From the NCBI RefSeq assembly GCF_002284535.1, contig NZ_NPKH01000001.1, forward strand, positions 163,805 through 227,804: a stretch of 64,000 nt of DNA. Direction: 5' to 3'. The notes below the pieces were generated by a model. It was not told the DNA's origin. It was given only the letters and a program-made list of their open reading frames with translations, and ran no database searches. The stretch comes from Mesorhizobium wenxiniae (GTDB lineage Bacteria; Pseudomonadota; Alphaproteobacteria; Rhizobiales; Rhizobiaceae). The translations under genes were made by a program, and so were the position numbers. Of this stretch, positions 39,085 through 47,158 are shown in pieces (within the stretch, counting starts at the first letter, position 1; each line of letters begins with the position of its first letter).

Positions 39085-40310
39085 GCCCGTTCCAGGCCCG
39101 GAAATCCGGGTCCGTCAGGGCGAGCGCGTGCGGGTCGAGGTAGAGAACGGCCTTGCCGAGAAAACGACCGTGCACTGGCATCGCGTGCGTGTGCCACATG
39201 CCATGGATGGCGTGCCTCACCTCACGCAGAAGCCGATTGGAGCGGGCGAGCGCTTCGTCTACGAGTTCGACGCCGTCGACGTCGGCATCTGCTGGTATCA
39301 CCCGCACCAGCGGAGCTTCGAACAGGTCGGGCGCGGACTTTATGGTCCGCTGATCATCGAGGAACCGAAGGCGGTGCGGGCCGATCGCGAGGTGACCTGG
39401 ATGCTCGGTGACTGAGGGCTGACGAAATCTGGCGCAATCAGCGAGGATTTCGGCAACCGGCACGACATTCACCACAATGGCCGCGTCGGCAACACGGTTA
39501 CCATCAATGGCCGCGTGCCGGATACCTTTGCGGTCAGAAAGGGCGAGCGCATCCGGCTGCGGCTGATCAACGCCGCCAATGCACGCATCTTCAGTCCCGA
39601 CTTCACGGGTTTTCAGGCCGGCCGTCATCGCGCTCGACGGCCAGCCGGTGACGCCACACGCGCCGGAGGCGGGTGGTGCTGGGTCCCGCAATGCGCACCG
39701 ATCTGATCCTCGACATGACGGGCAAGCCGGGCAGCCGGCTTTCGATCTTCGACCAGTTCTACGAGGGGCTGGAATATGAGCTCGTCGATCTTGTTTATTC
39801 CGACACTCCGCTTAGGGCACGTGTGCCTGATTGGCCGCTGACCCTGCCGACCATTCCGCTGCCGGAGCCGGACCTCGATACAGCGTCCCGCAACGAAGTC
39901 GTCTTCACCGGCGGCATGATGGGCGAGATGGTGGCGCAGGACATGGGTGAAAGCATGGGTCCGGGCGCATGATGCAGGACGATGAATTCCGGCACCGCCT
40001 GGTTCATCAACGGCGTCGCCGCCGACGAGGCCAATCACGACATGAAGCCGGGGCTGACGCTCTTGCGGAATAAGAGCCACGTCATCGCCACGACCAACGC
40101 AACCGCGTGGCATGATCCGATCCATCTGCACGGCCATTCCTTCCGGGTGATTTCCCGCAACGGCCAGCCCACCCCACGTCGCGAATGGCAGGACACGGCG
40201 CTGGTTTCGCCGCGCGAGAAGGTCGAGATCGCCTTCGTCGCCGACAATCCCGGCAATTGGATGTTCCACTGCCACGTTCTCGAACACCAGGCGGCCGGTC
40301 GCCTGACCAG
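39085..40310 (+). pseudogene. Multicopper oxidase, decayed
   Basis: The first piece reads VPGPEIRVRQGERVRVEVEN, TTVHWHRVRVPHAMDGVPHL and ICWYHPHQRSFEQVGRGLYG, the first two copper-binding H-x-H motifs of a multicopper oxidase. A stop follows at 39415, then GRVPDTFAVRKGERIRLRLI resumes, a frameshift occurs near 39620, another near 39970, and the last piece holds DPIHLHGHSFRVI and MFHCHVLEHQ, the third and fourth motifs. At least one nonsense and three frameshift lesions. The enzyme would have oxidised Cu(I) in the periplasm; it leads a ruined copper-handling cluster. Confidence 0.8.
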
Positions 40311-40335
40311 TCCACAAGCCGAAGGAGAAGCAAAA

Positions 40336-40776
40336 ATGTCCAATACCCTGATAGCTCTTGTCCTCGCCTCGATCCTGTCAGGCGCCGCTCCGGCGTTCGC
40401 CGGCGAAAGGACGTCACGCTCTACAAGAACCCGCAATGCGGCTGCTGCGAAGGTTATGCCGGCTATTTGCAGGAAACGGCTTCGCTGTCACCGTCAAGGC
40501 CGACGCACGACCTTTTCGCCATGAGCCGCGAAGAGGGCATTCCGCCGGAAGCCGATGGCTGCCTTCTCTCGTTCATCGACGGCTATGTGGTGAGCGGCCA
40601 TGTGCCGGTCGGCACGGTCAACAAGCTCTTGACCGAGCGGCCCGACATCAAAGGGCATGACGCTGCCCGGCATGCCGATGGGCTCCCCCGGCATGAGTGG
40701 CACGAAGGAAGCGCCCTTCGAGATTCTCGAAATCCGGAAGTCTGACGGGACCGGCGGCGTCTACGCCACGGAATAG
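40336..40776 (+). pseudogene. DUF411 metal-binding protein (CopG-like), decayed
   Basis: Starts with a signal peptide (MSNTLIALVLASILSGAAPAFAGE), then shifts frame to VTLYKNPQCGCCEGYAGYLQ, whose C-G-C-C is the DUF411 metal-binding motif. The rest is split over three frames (SREEGIPPEADGCLLSFIDGYVVSGHVP, then GSPGMSGTKEAPFEILEIRK). About four shifts. It lies directly after the multicopper oxidase wreck, the usual copper-resistance partner. Confidence 0.75.
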
Positions 40777-40785
40777 GAGGCTTCG

Positions 40786-41568
40786 ATGATGGAATGCATG
40801 AGCGGCATGATGATGTTCGGCATGGGCCTGGTGTGGCTGCTTGTCGTCGTCGTGCTCGTCCTCGGGACGGCCGCGCTGATCAAGTACCTGTTCTCCAGCG
40901 GCGGCAAAGGAGAAGGGCGTCGGTCCTCTTATCGATGCGTGGCCGCGGCAGGCCTCGGATTGGTCTGGACATTGCCTTGGCTCGCCAACCGGATGGCCGG
41001 TGGCGGCGCCCCGGCCGCGGCGATAGCGCTAGGCAAGACGGTTTTAGCCAGGCGAAGGTCAGCGCGATTGGAAAGCCCGCTGCCTTCGGGACGCATGCCG
41101 GCGCCGGGACCGGCCGCGGTCGTCGGCGGCGGCTACCAGAGCGACATGCCGGGCTTCGGGAATGTCCTCACCGACGAGGAGATCCGGGCCGTTCTGGCCT
41201 TCATCAAAAGCACATGGCCCGAGCGGGAACGCGCCTATCAGGCAGATGAGCCGCCGGGAGCGGGAGCAGACACAGTGAGACCAATCCTAGCCGCGGAGCC
41301 CTCGAACGCCCCCAACCGGAATGCATTGTCCATGAAAGCGAAACCGTCGCTTGCGATTCAATTTCTGGCGCTGATCCTCGCGACCTCCGCGCTGGCCCAC
41401 CATCCGGGCGCCGATCTCGACAAGATGAGGGACAGCGCGGAGAGGTTCTTCCAGGCGATCGACGAGCAGGCCGCGCCGCCTTTCGAACTGGCCGACGCGG
41501 ACGGAAGGGCCGTCCGCCTTTCCGATTTCTCCGACAAGATCGTGGTGCTCTACTTCATGACGAGGTAA
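40786..41568 (+). pseudogene. Fused remnants: small membrane protein, cytochrome c C-terminus and SCO1/SenC N-terminus
   Basis: One open frame of 260 codons strings together pieces of three genes. Residues 1-40 ([20 protein letters not shown]) are a small one-helix membrane protein typical of copper clusters. Residues about 105-150 ([29 protein letters not shown]) are the C-terminal heme-ligand region of a class I cytochrome c whose CxxCH half is lost. From Met at 41332 (a fresh signal peptide, [19 protein letters not shown]) to the end is the start of a SCO1/SenC protein, cut before its CxxxC. The fusion is an accident of decay, not a designed protein. Confidence 0.6.
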
Positions 41569-41572
41569 CCTT

Positions 41573-41645
41573 GGAAGAAGAAGGCGACGGCCACTGGCGG
41601 CAGGATGGCAAGCACGCTGGCCGCAAAAAGCGGCCATACTCATAG
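41573..41645 (-). pseudogene. Sugar ABC transporter permease C-terminal scrap
   Basis: On the minus strand one frame reads VWPLFAASVLAILPPVAVAFFFQ, the conserved last helix of MalG-type sugar permeases. Only about 24 codons survive; nothing else of the transporter is seen nearby. Confidence 0.5.
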
Positions 41646-41800
41646 AAGCGGGCCGGTTCTGTCGCAAATCGTGCTTTTGGCCACAACTGGACGCTTTCGC
41701 GCGCTTATGGACCAGCTCACATGTCCAACAACGCAAGCAGATGACAGGGCTCGACGTGCCCCGGGGTGGCGCCCTACTTCCACGCTCGCACTGTCACACT

Positions 41801-41816
41801 CCCGCCGAAAGGCGGG
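41801..41816. terminator. Compact GAAA-loop hairpin at the 3' end of the HslV-like gene
   Basis: CCCGCCGAAAGGCGGG is a perfect six-pair stem with a GAAA tetraloop, followed on the plus strand by TTTA. It abuts the stop of the minus-strand gene at 41818, so it is probably that gene's terminator or a bidirectional one. Confidence 0.5.
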
Positions 41817-41817
41817 T

Positions 41818-42264
41818 TTAGTGAGTTATGGCAGTGACTGTGCCACCAGTCCAAACGTCGAGTTTCGCGGCAACTTCGACGCTTTCCTTAGCTGACTTGC
41901 CCAAAACCAGCGCGGCCAAAGCATACTGCTTGCCGCTCCCGATGGCATAATATTCACCTTTCACGGGATCACTTGGCAGCCAATTGCCGTCCAACAATAC
42001 GGCTTCCCCATTTTTGCGCACTATCAGCGCCTCAAATTCAAAATTGTCGTCGTTGCGCGGCACAGGAATATCAGAAACATCCATGCCCTTCTCAACCCAG
42101 TCTCGAACGGCCTTTGGAATACCCAAGGACGAAGAGGAAACGCCGATGAGTGTGCCGTCGCATAAGCGAAACACCTTCGTTTTCTCACCGACGGATACTG
42201 AGTCAAAACCCAAGGCTCGGCCGTCGCCAGCCATGGTTCCGTTCCTGTAAGCTATTGTTGTCAT
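41818..42264 (-). CDS. HslV/proteasome-like Ntn hydrolase (phage type)
   Basis: A 148-residue protein starting MTTIAYRNGTMAGDGRA. Removal of Met would expose a Thr, as in HslV and proteasome beta subunits, whose N-terminal Thr is the nucleophile; MAGDGRA supplies the conserved Asp of this fold. AIGSGKQYALAAL near the C-terminus is another Ntn-protease hallmark (G-S-G). I chose ATG 42264 over 42270 because agaaggg lies 8 bp upstream and because it places Thr at position 2. Homologues occur in phages and prophages. No HslU-like ATPase is nearby. Neighbouring sequence is debris, so its role is unknown; it may be cargo of a lost prophage. Confidence 0.65.
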   Translation of the reverse strand: MTTIAYRNGTMAGDGRALGFDSVSVGEKTKVFRLCDGTLIGVSSSSLGIPKAVRDWVEKGMDVSDIPVPRNDDNFEFEALIVRKNGEAVLLDGNWLPSDPVKGEYYAIGSGKQYALAALVLGKSAKESVEVAAKLDVWTGGTVTAITH

Positions 42265-42449
42265 TGGCACCCTTCTATCGCTACATCAAACTTCAGGACC
42301 TTGCGCATGTCCCCTGTGTCAAGGTCACTGACCGACGGCCTATTTGCCTGATACACGATACAGGCTGCGCTCCTTGAGTTCGCGCACGGGTGGCCGTCAT
42401 CTTGCCGCCTTCGCGCAATGCCTTGAACAGGCCGAGTCTGTCCCCCAGC

Positions 42450-42676
42450 GGGAATGACAACCACCTCCATGTCGTTGAAAAGCAGGAAATCCGTCACTTT
42501 GCCTCGTCGGTAACGGGCGGAGCCGGAGCGGTCGTCACCGGGCAAGCGCGGTCGCAGTAGGTATCCTGGGCAGCCCGTCAGACATGGATGGCTCCGGTTG
42601 TGGTGACGGGGAGGGCGATAAGCAAGTTCGGGCCAAGTGATTGTTCCGCGGCTGTATGTTTTGGTGAGGTGATCAT
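42450..42676 (-). pseudogene. Small NifA-promoter-linked gene, copy 2, frameshifted
   Basis: ATG 42676 gives MITSPKHTAAEQSLGPNLLI and ALPVTTTGAIHV then stops; later frames keep TAPAPPVTDE and VTDFLLFNDMEVVVIP. More decayed than the copy at 24926-25209 in its middle but intact where that copy is broken. Unknown function. Confidence 0.45.
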
Positions 42677-42715
42677 GCGACTTCTTGTTGGTCGGTCACG
42701 TGTTTGCGGATAACC

Positions 42716-42731
42716 AGCATGCGCTGTGCCA
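42716..42731 (-). promoter_or_regulatory. Sigma-54 (-24/-12) promoter, copy 2
   Basis: Minus-strand TGGCACAGCGCATGCT: GG-N10-GC spacing, one mismatch to consensus. Differs from copy 1 only in the spacer and final base. Associated activator site at 42784-42799. Confidence 0.7.
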
Positions 42732-42783
42732 AATGAGAAAACCATTTAAAGTCAATCCAGCAGATCTGACTGTATTCCGACAT

Positions 42784-42799
42784 TGTCGGAAATTGGACA
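42784..42799. promoter_or_regulatory. NifA upstream activator sequence, copy 2
   Basis: TGTCGGAAATTGGACA, a perfect TGT-N10-ACA, differing from copy 1 by one spacer base and at the same distance from the promoter. Confidence 0.65.
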
Positions 42800-43059
42800 T
42801 CGCCGAACGCGAGCGCTCGGGGCTTGTGATGATACTTGGGCGTGCTGCTTCGGAGGAGGGATGCGCCTCGTACCGGCCGCGAAGCCTTCCTGCATTTAAG
42901 GCGCCAGATCAATTGAACGCGCATACCAGTCAGCCGTCCCGTCGTTTAGTCCAAATGGCGATCCATCTCAGCGCGCTCACGCCATCCACCTTTCTGCGCG
43001 ACCCAAGCTAAACACGCTCGGCGATGATTAGGATACCTACTACATCTGGACCCGCCCGG

Positions 43060-43415
43060 CCTTGCTCGCCTGCGAGACTTGAGGCGTTCGTCGATCGGAT
43101 AGAGGTTTCGATTCAGGAGACGTGCTTCGTGATGCGGCCATGATAGGCCGGTCCCTCACCGACTGCCGCACGCTCGGAAGAAGCCAAGGTAGGCGACAAG
43201 CCTCTGTGGATCGCTGAAGCGCCGAATGTTGCCGATTGCCGCGGCAACGTTCGCACCCACGGTGACGTCGGAGGCAACGTCATCAGGCGACGGATTGTCG
43301 GATCCTAGTGGGCACCACCGCGATATCCGCCTCGACCACCGTCAACGCCTCGTTGATCTGATTGATCAAGCCGAGGTGGCACTCGATGGCGGCGCGCTCA
43401 AGGAGCAGCATGAGT
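43060..43415 (-). mobile_element. IS110-family transposase remnant
   Basis: Minus-strand frames read ERAAIECHLGLINQINEALTVVEADIAV, then in another frame VGANVAAAIGNIRRFSDPQRLVAYLGFF and, one more shift on, GTGLSWPHH. These match the C-terminal domain of IS110 transposases (IGDIxRFxDPxxLVAYLGLxPSxxQSG). Different from the IS110 copy at 60465, and beyond repair. Confidence 0.65.
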
Positions 43416-43417
43416 TA

Positions 43418-44368
43418 ACACCTACTCCTAGCGCCGCTCCTGAAGTCCTATTTCCGCCGGCGCCTGACGAAGCAGCGCAATGCGACTCCCGCGACCGTGG
43501 CCAGCTATCGCGATGCCTTGCGCATGCTGATCCTCTTTGCCGCCGCCCGATTGCGGAAGAAGCCGGGGGCGTTGGCGCTCGAAGAGCTGATCGAGATCTC
43601 GTTCTCGCTTTTCTCGACGAACTCGAGGAGAAGCGGAACAATTCCGTCACCACGCGCAACGCCCGCTTGGCCGCGATCCGATCTTTCTTCCGCCACGTCG
43701 CTGCCGCCGACCCGGCATCCTTCGGCGTCGCCCAACGCGTGCTGACGATTCCCATTAAACGGACGCACATTGACGTGACGTACCACCTCACCACGGCCGA
43801 AGTGGACACCCTCATCGCGGCGCCAGATCCAAAGACGCCCCGTGGTCGGCGCGACCGAGCCTTTCTGCTCTTTCTTGGCACGAACCGGCGCCCGGGCCTC
43901 CGAAGCCACCGGCGTCAACGCAAACGACCTTCAGTTGGAGCGGCCGCACCCACAAGTGCTGCTGCGCGGCAAAGGGCGTAGAGACCGCGTCGTCCCCATT
44001 GCTAAGGACCCGGCTGCGGGCGCTGACATCCTTGTTGAGCGAGCGCGGGATCGCCCATCACGAGCCGCGACCGATATTCCTCGGCGCCCGCAACGAGCGC
44101 CGGGCCTACCAGACCGGCTTTGGCCGACAAGCCCATATCGCCGCACATCTTCCGGCACTCCCTCGCCATGAAGCTTCTCCAGTCCGGCGTGGACCTTTTG
44201 ACGATCCAAGCCTGGCTCGGGCATGCACGGGTCGCCACGACCCACCGCTATGCCACAGCGGATGTAGAGATGATGCGCAATGGACTCGAGAAGGCGGGCG
44301 TCACCGGCGATCACGGCGTGCGTTTCCGACCAAATGACTCCGTTCTGCAACTGCTGAACTCCATCTGA
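43418..44368 (+). pseudogene. Tyrosine recombinase (XerD/RIT-type integrase), frameshifted
   Basis: Pieces in three frames: LKSYFRRRLTKQRNATPATVASYRDALRMLILFAA, then LVLAFLDELEEKRNNSVTTRNARLAAIRSFFRHVA, then GARASEATGVNANDLQLERP with GKGRRDRVVPIAKD, and finally [40 protein letters not shown]. The last piece has the H-x-x-R, G-H and catalytic Tyr of the family; the Arg lies in GARASE. About three frameshifts. Relatives often occur as recombinases in trio (RIT) elements; only one recombinase is visible here. Confidence 0.75.
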
Positions 44369-44372
44369 ATGT

Positions 44373-44436
44373 TTATGTGGCGGAGGCAAGCTGGGTTTGG
44401 CCGGTCCGAAGGGGTCAGGGCGGCTCCGCCACATAA
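44373..44436. repeat. Perfect 13-bp inverted repeat after the recombinase
   Basis: TTATGTGGCGGAG at 44373-44385 and its exact complement CTCCGCCACATAA at 44424-44436, 38 bp apart, immediately after the recombinase stop. It may be the end or crossover site of the recombinase element, or a terminator-like hairpin. Confidence 0.6.
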
Positions 44437-44815
44437 TCTCGCCCGACGCATAAATGCGGATCCCGGCCCAATGTCTCCTGAACCTGCAGAGCGAGACGCT
44501 GCATTCCGCGACGCATATCGGTCCGGCCCACCGCCAACCAGATCCGCACCTGGCTCGGGACCGGGATCATGAAACGCCCCGCGCCTTCACCATCGCCGCT
44601 GCCAGTGTTGGCGGCGTGGTCAGTGGAATCCGCAGCCGCACCTTGCCGGCGACCTCCAGCTCGATCACCACTGGCGGCGGGAGCGGCTGGGCGCGTTCGT
44701 CAAGAACGTCTTCAGTTGCCGGCTGCCCGGTCTCAGGTCGAAACAGCTCGTTGCGCCAGTATCGGCTGCTGGGCGCGACGCTGTTCGCTGTGTCACAGGA
44801 AGAAAGGAAGGTCAC
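44415..44815 (-). mobile_element. IS66-family remnant (TnpA C-terminal and TnpB N-terminal parts)
   Basis: The minus strand holds a frame from 44815 to 44567 ending PPVVIELEVAGKVRLRIPLT and TPPTLAAAMVKA, like the C-terminus of IS66 TnpA. Overlapping its stop, MIPVPSQVRIWLAVGRTDMR and RGMQRLALQVQETLGRDPH begins at 44571, the unmistakable start of IS66 TnpB; it is cut after about 50 codons at the inverted repeat. The third gene (TnpC) is absent. Confidence 0.75.
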
Positions 44816-44869
44816 CTTGGAGCTCAGGTCAGTCGCCCCTCGGGCTTTTTGCCTATGGCGGCAAAGGGC

Positions 44870-45343
44870 TCAAGCAAGCCCGAGCTTTTTCCTGAGCTCG
44901 GCGTTTTCTTTCCGGAGCCGGTCAGCGAGGAGCTTCTTCAGACGGGCGTTCTCTTCTTCAAGCTTCACAAGATCCTTGAGCTCATCGCTCTGTGTTGTCT
45001 GCCCAGCAGCCCTTTTCCAGTGATAGTACGTCTGTTCCGATATTCCAGCGTTCTGAACGGCTGCCTTGATACTCTCTCCCCGTCCGATCTGCTTCTCGAT
45101 CTCGCCGAGCTTCTGGGCACGCTCGTTCTCAGAGTAATTTCTCCGCGCTGCCCGGACTGTAGGCGAAGCGATCGCTTTAGATGAAGACGCCTGAAGAGCC
45201 GAGCTGGCGGCTCTGGTTCGTATAGCACCTGCGCGCTGCGCGGTCCGCTTCCGCGTCTTCGGCGCCTTTATATCGGGTGTCTGTTCCTTCACGGGCACCT
45301 CGCCTGCTGCCTGGGTTGCCTCAGTTTCCTTAAGGTTGGACAT
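44870..45343 (-). CDS. syrB: SyrB-like regulator
   Basis: A 157-residue, basic protein. Low-complexity N-terminus (KAPKTRKRTAQRAGAIRTRA), a helix-turn-helix segment LGEIEKQIGRGESIKAAVQNAGISEQTYYHWK, then a coiled coil DELKDLVKLEEENARLKKLLADRLRKENAELRKKLGLA. The order and C-terminal coil match SyrB of Sinorhizobium, which represses syrM and so tunes exopolysaccharide and nod gene expression. The HTH also resembles IS3-type OrfA proteins, an alternative origin. It lies 1 kb upstream of the nod region. No syrM or syrA is visible in the window. Confidence 0.7.
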   Translation of the reverse strand: MSNLKETEATQAAGEVPVKEQTPDIKAPKTRKRTAQRAGAIRTRAASSALQASSSKAIASPTVRAARRNYSENERAQKLGEIEKQIGRGESIKAAVQNAGISEQTYYHWKRAAGQTTQSDELKDLVKLEEENARLKKLLADRLRKENAELRKKLGLA

Positions 45344-45779
45344 CAGAAACTCCCTGCGATTTCAAACATCTATTCTAGCACGCAGCATCTAGAACTTATG
45401 GGCTTTGTCAACTGCGGCCACAAAACCGTGCTCGCCAATGTCGCCGTCCGACGCGTTAACATGATGCCAGTAACTGCGGCAATGCAATCGGTTCGCAATC
45501 CGCAACAAAGAGTATCGGCTGGATGTGCACGACGCCCCAGTCTCTGAAACAGCGTAGCCGCCCGGTAAGAGCCGCTTTCAGTCTGCCTTAGAAACAAGGT
45601 GGTCGGTCGCCACTCCCGCGCATACTATCCGTCTACTCTTGCTCCTCGCACGGCGCCAGGTCCTCGTCATCGATGCCGGGCAGCGTCGCAGCGGCTAAGC
45701 CAGCCACTCGCATTGCTCCCTGACAGGATGGTGCCGATCCTGCTGAGATCGCATGCTGGCGCGACGTTGCTTTGCGGCC
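45344..45779. other. No recognisable gene
   Basis: About 435 bp between syrB and an aldehyde dehydrogenase scrap. It includes the upstream region of syrB. Frames on the minus strand are Arg/Ser-rich and look random. Confidence 0.4.
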
Positions 45780-45975
45780 ACCGTCGCGCCTGCCCGTGAA
45801 CTGTTCGCGCCTGTGCTCATGCTCGCCTTGACACCCTCGATGGGTCCATCCGGGATGGTCAACCATCCGGAACATAGCGGGCAGGCGGGCATCTTCACCA
45901 GCAGTCTCTGTGTCGCTCTCGTGGCGGCAAACAAGATCGAGGCTGGCGGGGTGATGATCAACGGTCTCGAACCAT
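45780..45975 (+). pseudogene. Aldehyde dehydrogenase C-terminal scrap
   Basis: One frame reads ARELFAPVLMLALT, then HSGQAGIFTSSLCVALVAAN and KIEAGGVMINGLEPSI. These fit the ALDH segment (EEIFGPVL, YGLQAGIFT, IEAGGVMIN) that follows the catalytic Cys, which is absent. About 65 codons survive. Confidence 0.6.
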
Positions 45976-46039
45976 CGATTTTGATCGCGGTGGCCGTTCA
46001 GTGTGTTCAAACACGAGGCGCCGTTAGACGGCACCGCAG

Positions 46040-46364
46040 CATCATAGCGAAGTGCCATGCAGGACGACTCCCTGCAGCATCGTCTCGCGCAGCCAAACAC
46101 TTGCCGGATCACTGTTGTGAACGGCCGGGCGTTTGACGGCCTGTGACGCGAAAAGGCAACGGAAGATCTAGCATTTATGGGGGGAATGTTTTTCGGAGTG
46201 CTTGACCAGAAGGAAGGGCATGACTGCCTATTGCCCGACCCGGCAAGGCCGCACTCATGACCGGCTGGGCTCATCCTGCATGCCGCGCCCGTGAGGTTAC
46301 TTGTCGGAAGTGCGTCGAGCACAACGACGAGATGTAGTTCACGATCTTTGAAACGCGTGGTCAA
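46040..46364 (-). pseudogene. nodD remnant 1, internally deleted
   Basis: From 46364 the frame reads MTTRFKDRELHLVVVLDALP, the NodD start, and loses its match after about 30 codons. From about 46220 the C-terminal part resumes (MPFLLVKHSEKHSP, like [14 protein letters not shown]), and SDPASVWLRETMLQ near 46075 matches the NodD end [14 protein letters not shown]. Most of the gene between is deleted. It is divergent from the nod box at 46367, as in classical nodD-nodABC regions. Confidence 0.75.
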
Positions 46365-46366
46365 CT

Positions 46367-46414
46367 ATCCAAAGTGTGGATGCCTTTCATCGAAACAAAC
46401 GATTTCATCAATGT
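46367..46414 (+). promoter_or_regulatory. nod box 1
   Basis: Begins ATCCAAAGTGTGGATG and continues ATCGAAACAAACGATTT, then CATCAATGTT, matching the conserved modules of the 47-bp nod box. It reads toward the nodA wreck and the intact nodFE pair. Near identical to the nod box at 62472. Confidence 0.85.
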
Positions 46415-46514
46415 TGTGGAATCCTGCATGGGCAGAAGCACCTGACGCACACCGATGCCCCACTGCCTCATGGCGTGGCGAGCGTCTTAAGAACTGCCCG
46501 AAAGGAGAACTTTC

Positions 46515-46765
46515 ATGCGCTCTACCGGGCAGTGGAGTGCTGGGAAAGGGAGTTGCAACTGACCGGCCATGTCAACTGTCCGACTTCTTCCGAGCCTATG
46601 GACAGACTGGGAACCTTCCACGCAAAGCCATTCGAAAGCGGCCGCAGTTGGGCCGGCGCGAGACCGGAAGCCCGCGCAATCGGCTACGACGCGCACGGTG
46701 TAGCGGCTCACATCGTCATACTGCACCTACGCCACACACCGGCCGGACCTGATCCGGCTTTATGA
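46515..46765 (+). pseudogene. nodA remnant 1
   Basis: ATG 46515 gives only 15 codons (MRSTGQWSAGKGSCN). One base over, the NodA N-terminal half is clear: CWERELQLTGHV, then [20 protein letters not shown] and AHGVAAHI, after which the resemblance ends. The equivalent intact gene at 49221 reads [12 protein letters not shown] and [20 protein letters not shown]. The acyltransferase's C-terminal half is missing. Confidence 0.85.
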
Positions 46766-46876
46766 GCATTGGGCTTTGTCAGTCGCACAAGCGTGATGGC
46801 TTTCGCGACGCGGCGCGCCTCAGGAACTGAGCCGCGGGTCCGGGTCGAAACGCGGGAAAGAAAGACAGGAAACAGA

Positions 46877-47158
46877 ATGGCCGATCAATTCGCAACGGAC
46901 GTCATTGCCCTGATCAAGAAACGCGCCGAGTCGGAGAGCGGTGAGGGAATGCCTGCGTCATTCGTCGGCGAGATAACAATCGCCACGGAACTGGACGCGC
47001 TCGGGTTCGATTCGCTGGGTTTGGCGGACGTCCTCTGGGATGTGGAACAGGCCTACGGCATCAAAATCGATATGAACACGGCCGATGCCTGGTCCAATCT
47101 CAAGAATGTCGGCGACGTCGTGGAAGCCGTCCGCGGCTTGCTTGCGAAGGAGGCTTGA
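46877..47158 (+). CDS. nodF: Nodulation acyl carrier protein NodF (copy A)
   Basis: A 93-residue acyl carrier protein. [16 protein letters not shown] carries the Ser that receives 4'-phosphopantetheine, and [20 protein letters not shown] is the NodF-specific continuation. It carries the growing acyl chain that NodE elongates and NodA transfers to the chitin backbone. ATG 46877 follows acaggaaacag. It ends one base before nodE. The two NodF copies differ by a single residue near the end (E to D), so both should work. Confidence 0.93.
   Translation: MADQFATDVIALIKKRAESESGEGMPASFVGEITIATELDALGFDSLGLADVLWDVEQAYGIKIDMNTADAWSNLKNVGDVVEAVRGLLAKEA

Larger units (their letters stand above)
42392..42895. 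repeat. NifA-promoter block, short copy (see 24668-25424)
   Basis: 42392-42449 repeats 58 bp from inside the methyltransferase gene at 24668-24725; then, after a junction, 42450-42890 repeats 24983-25419. The internal 257 bp are missing. The promoter and activator site are conserved better than the coding part. Confidence 0.8.
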
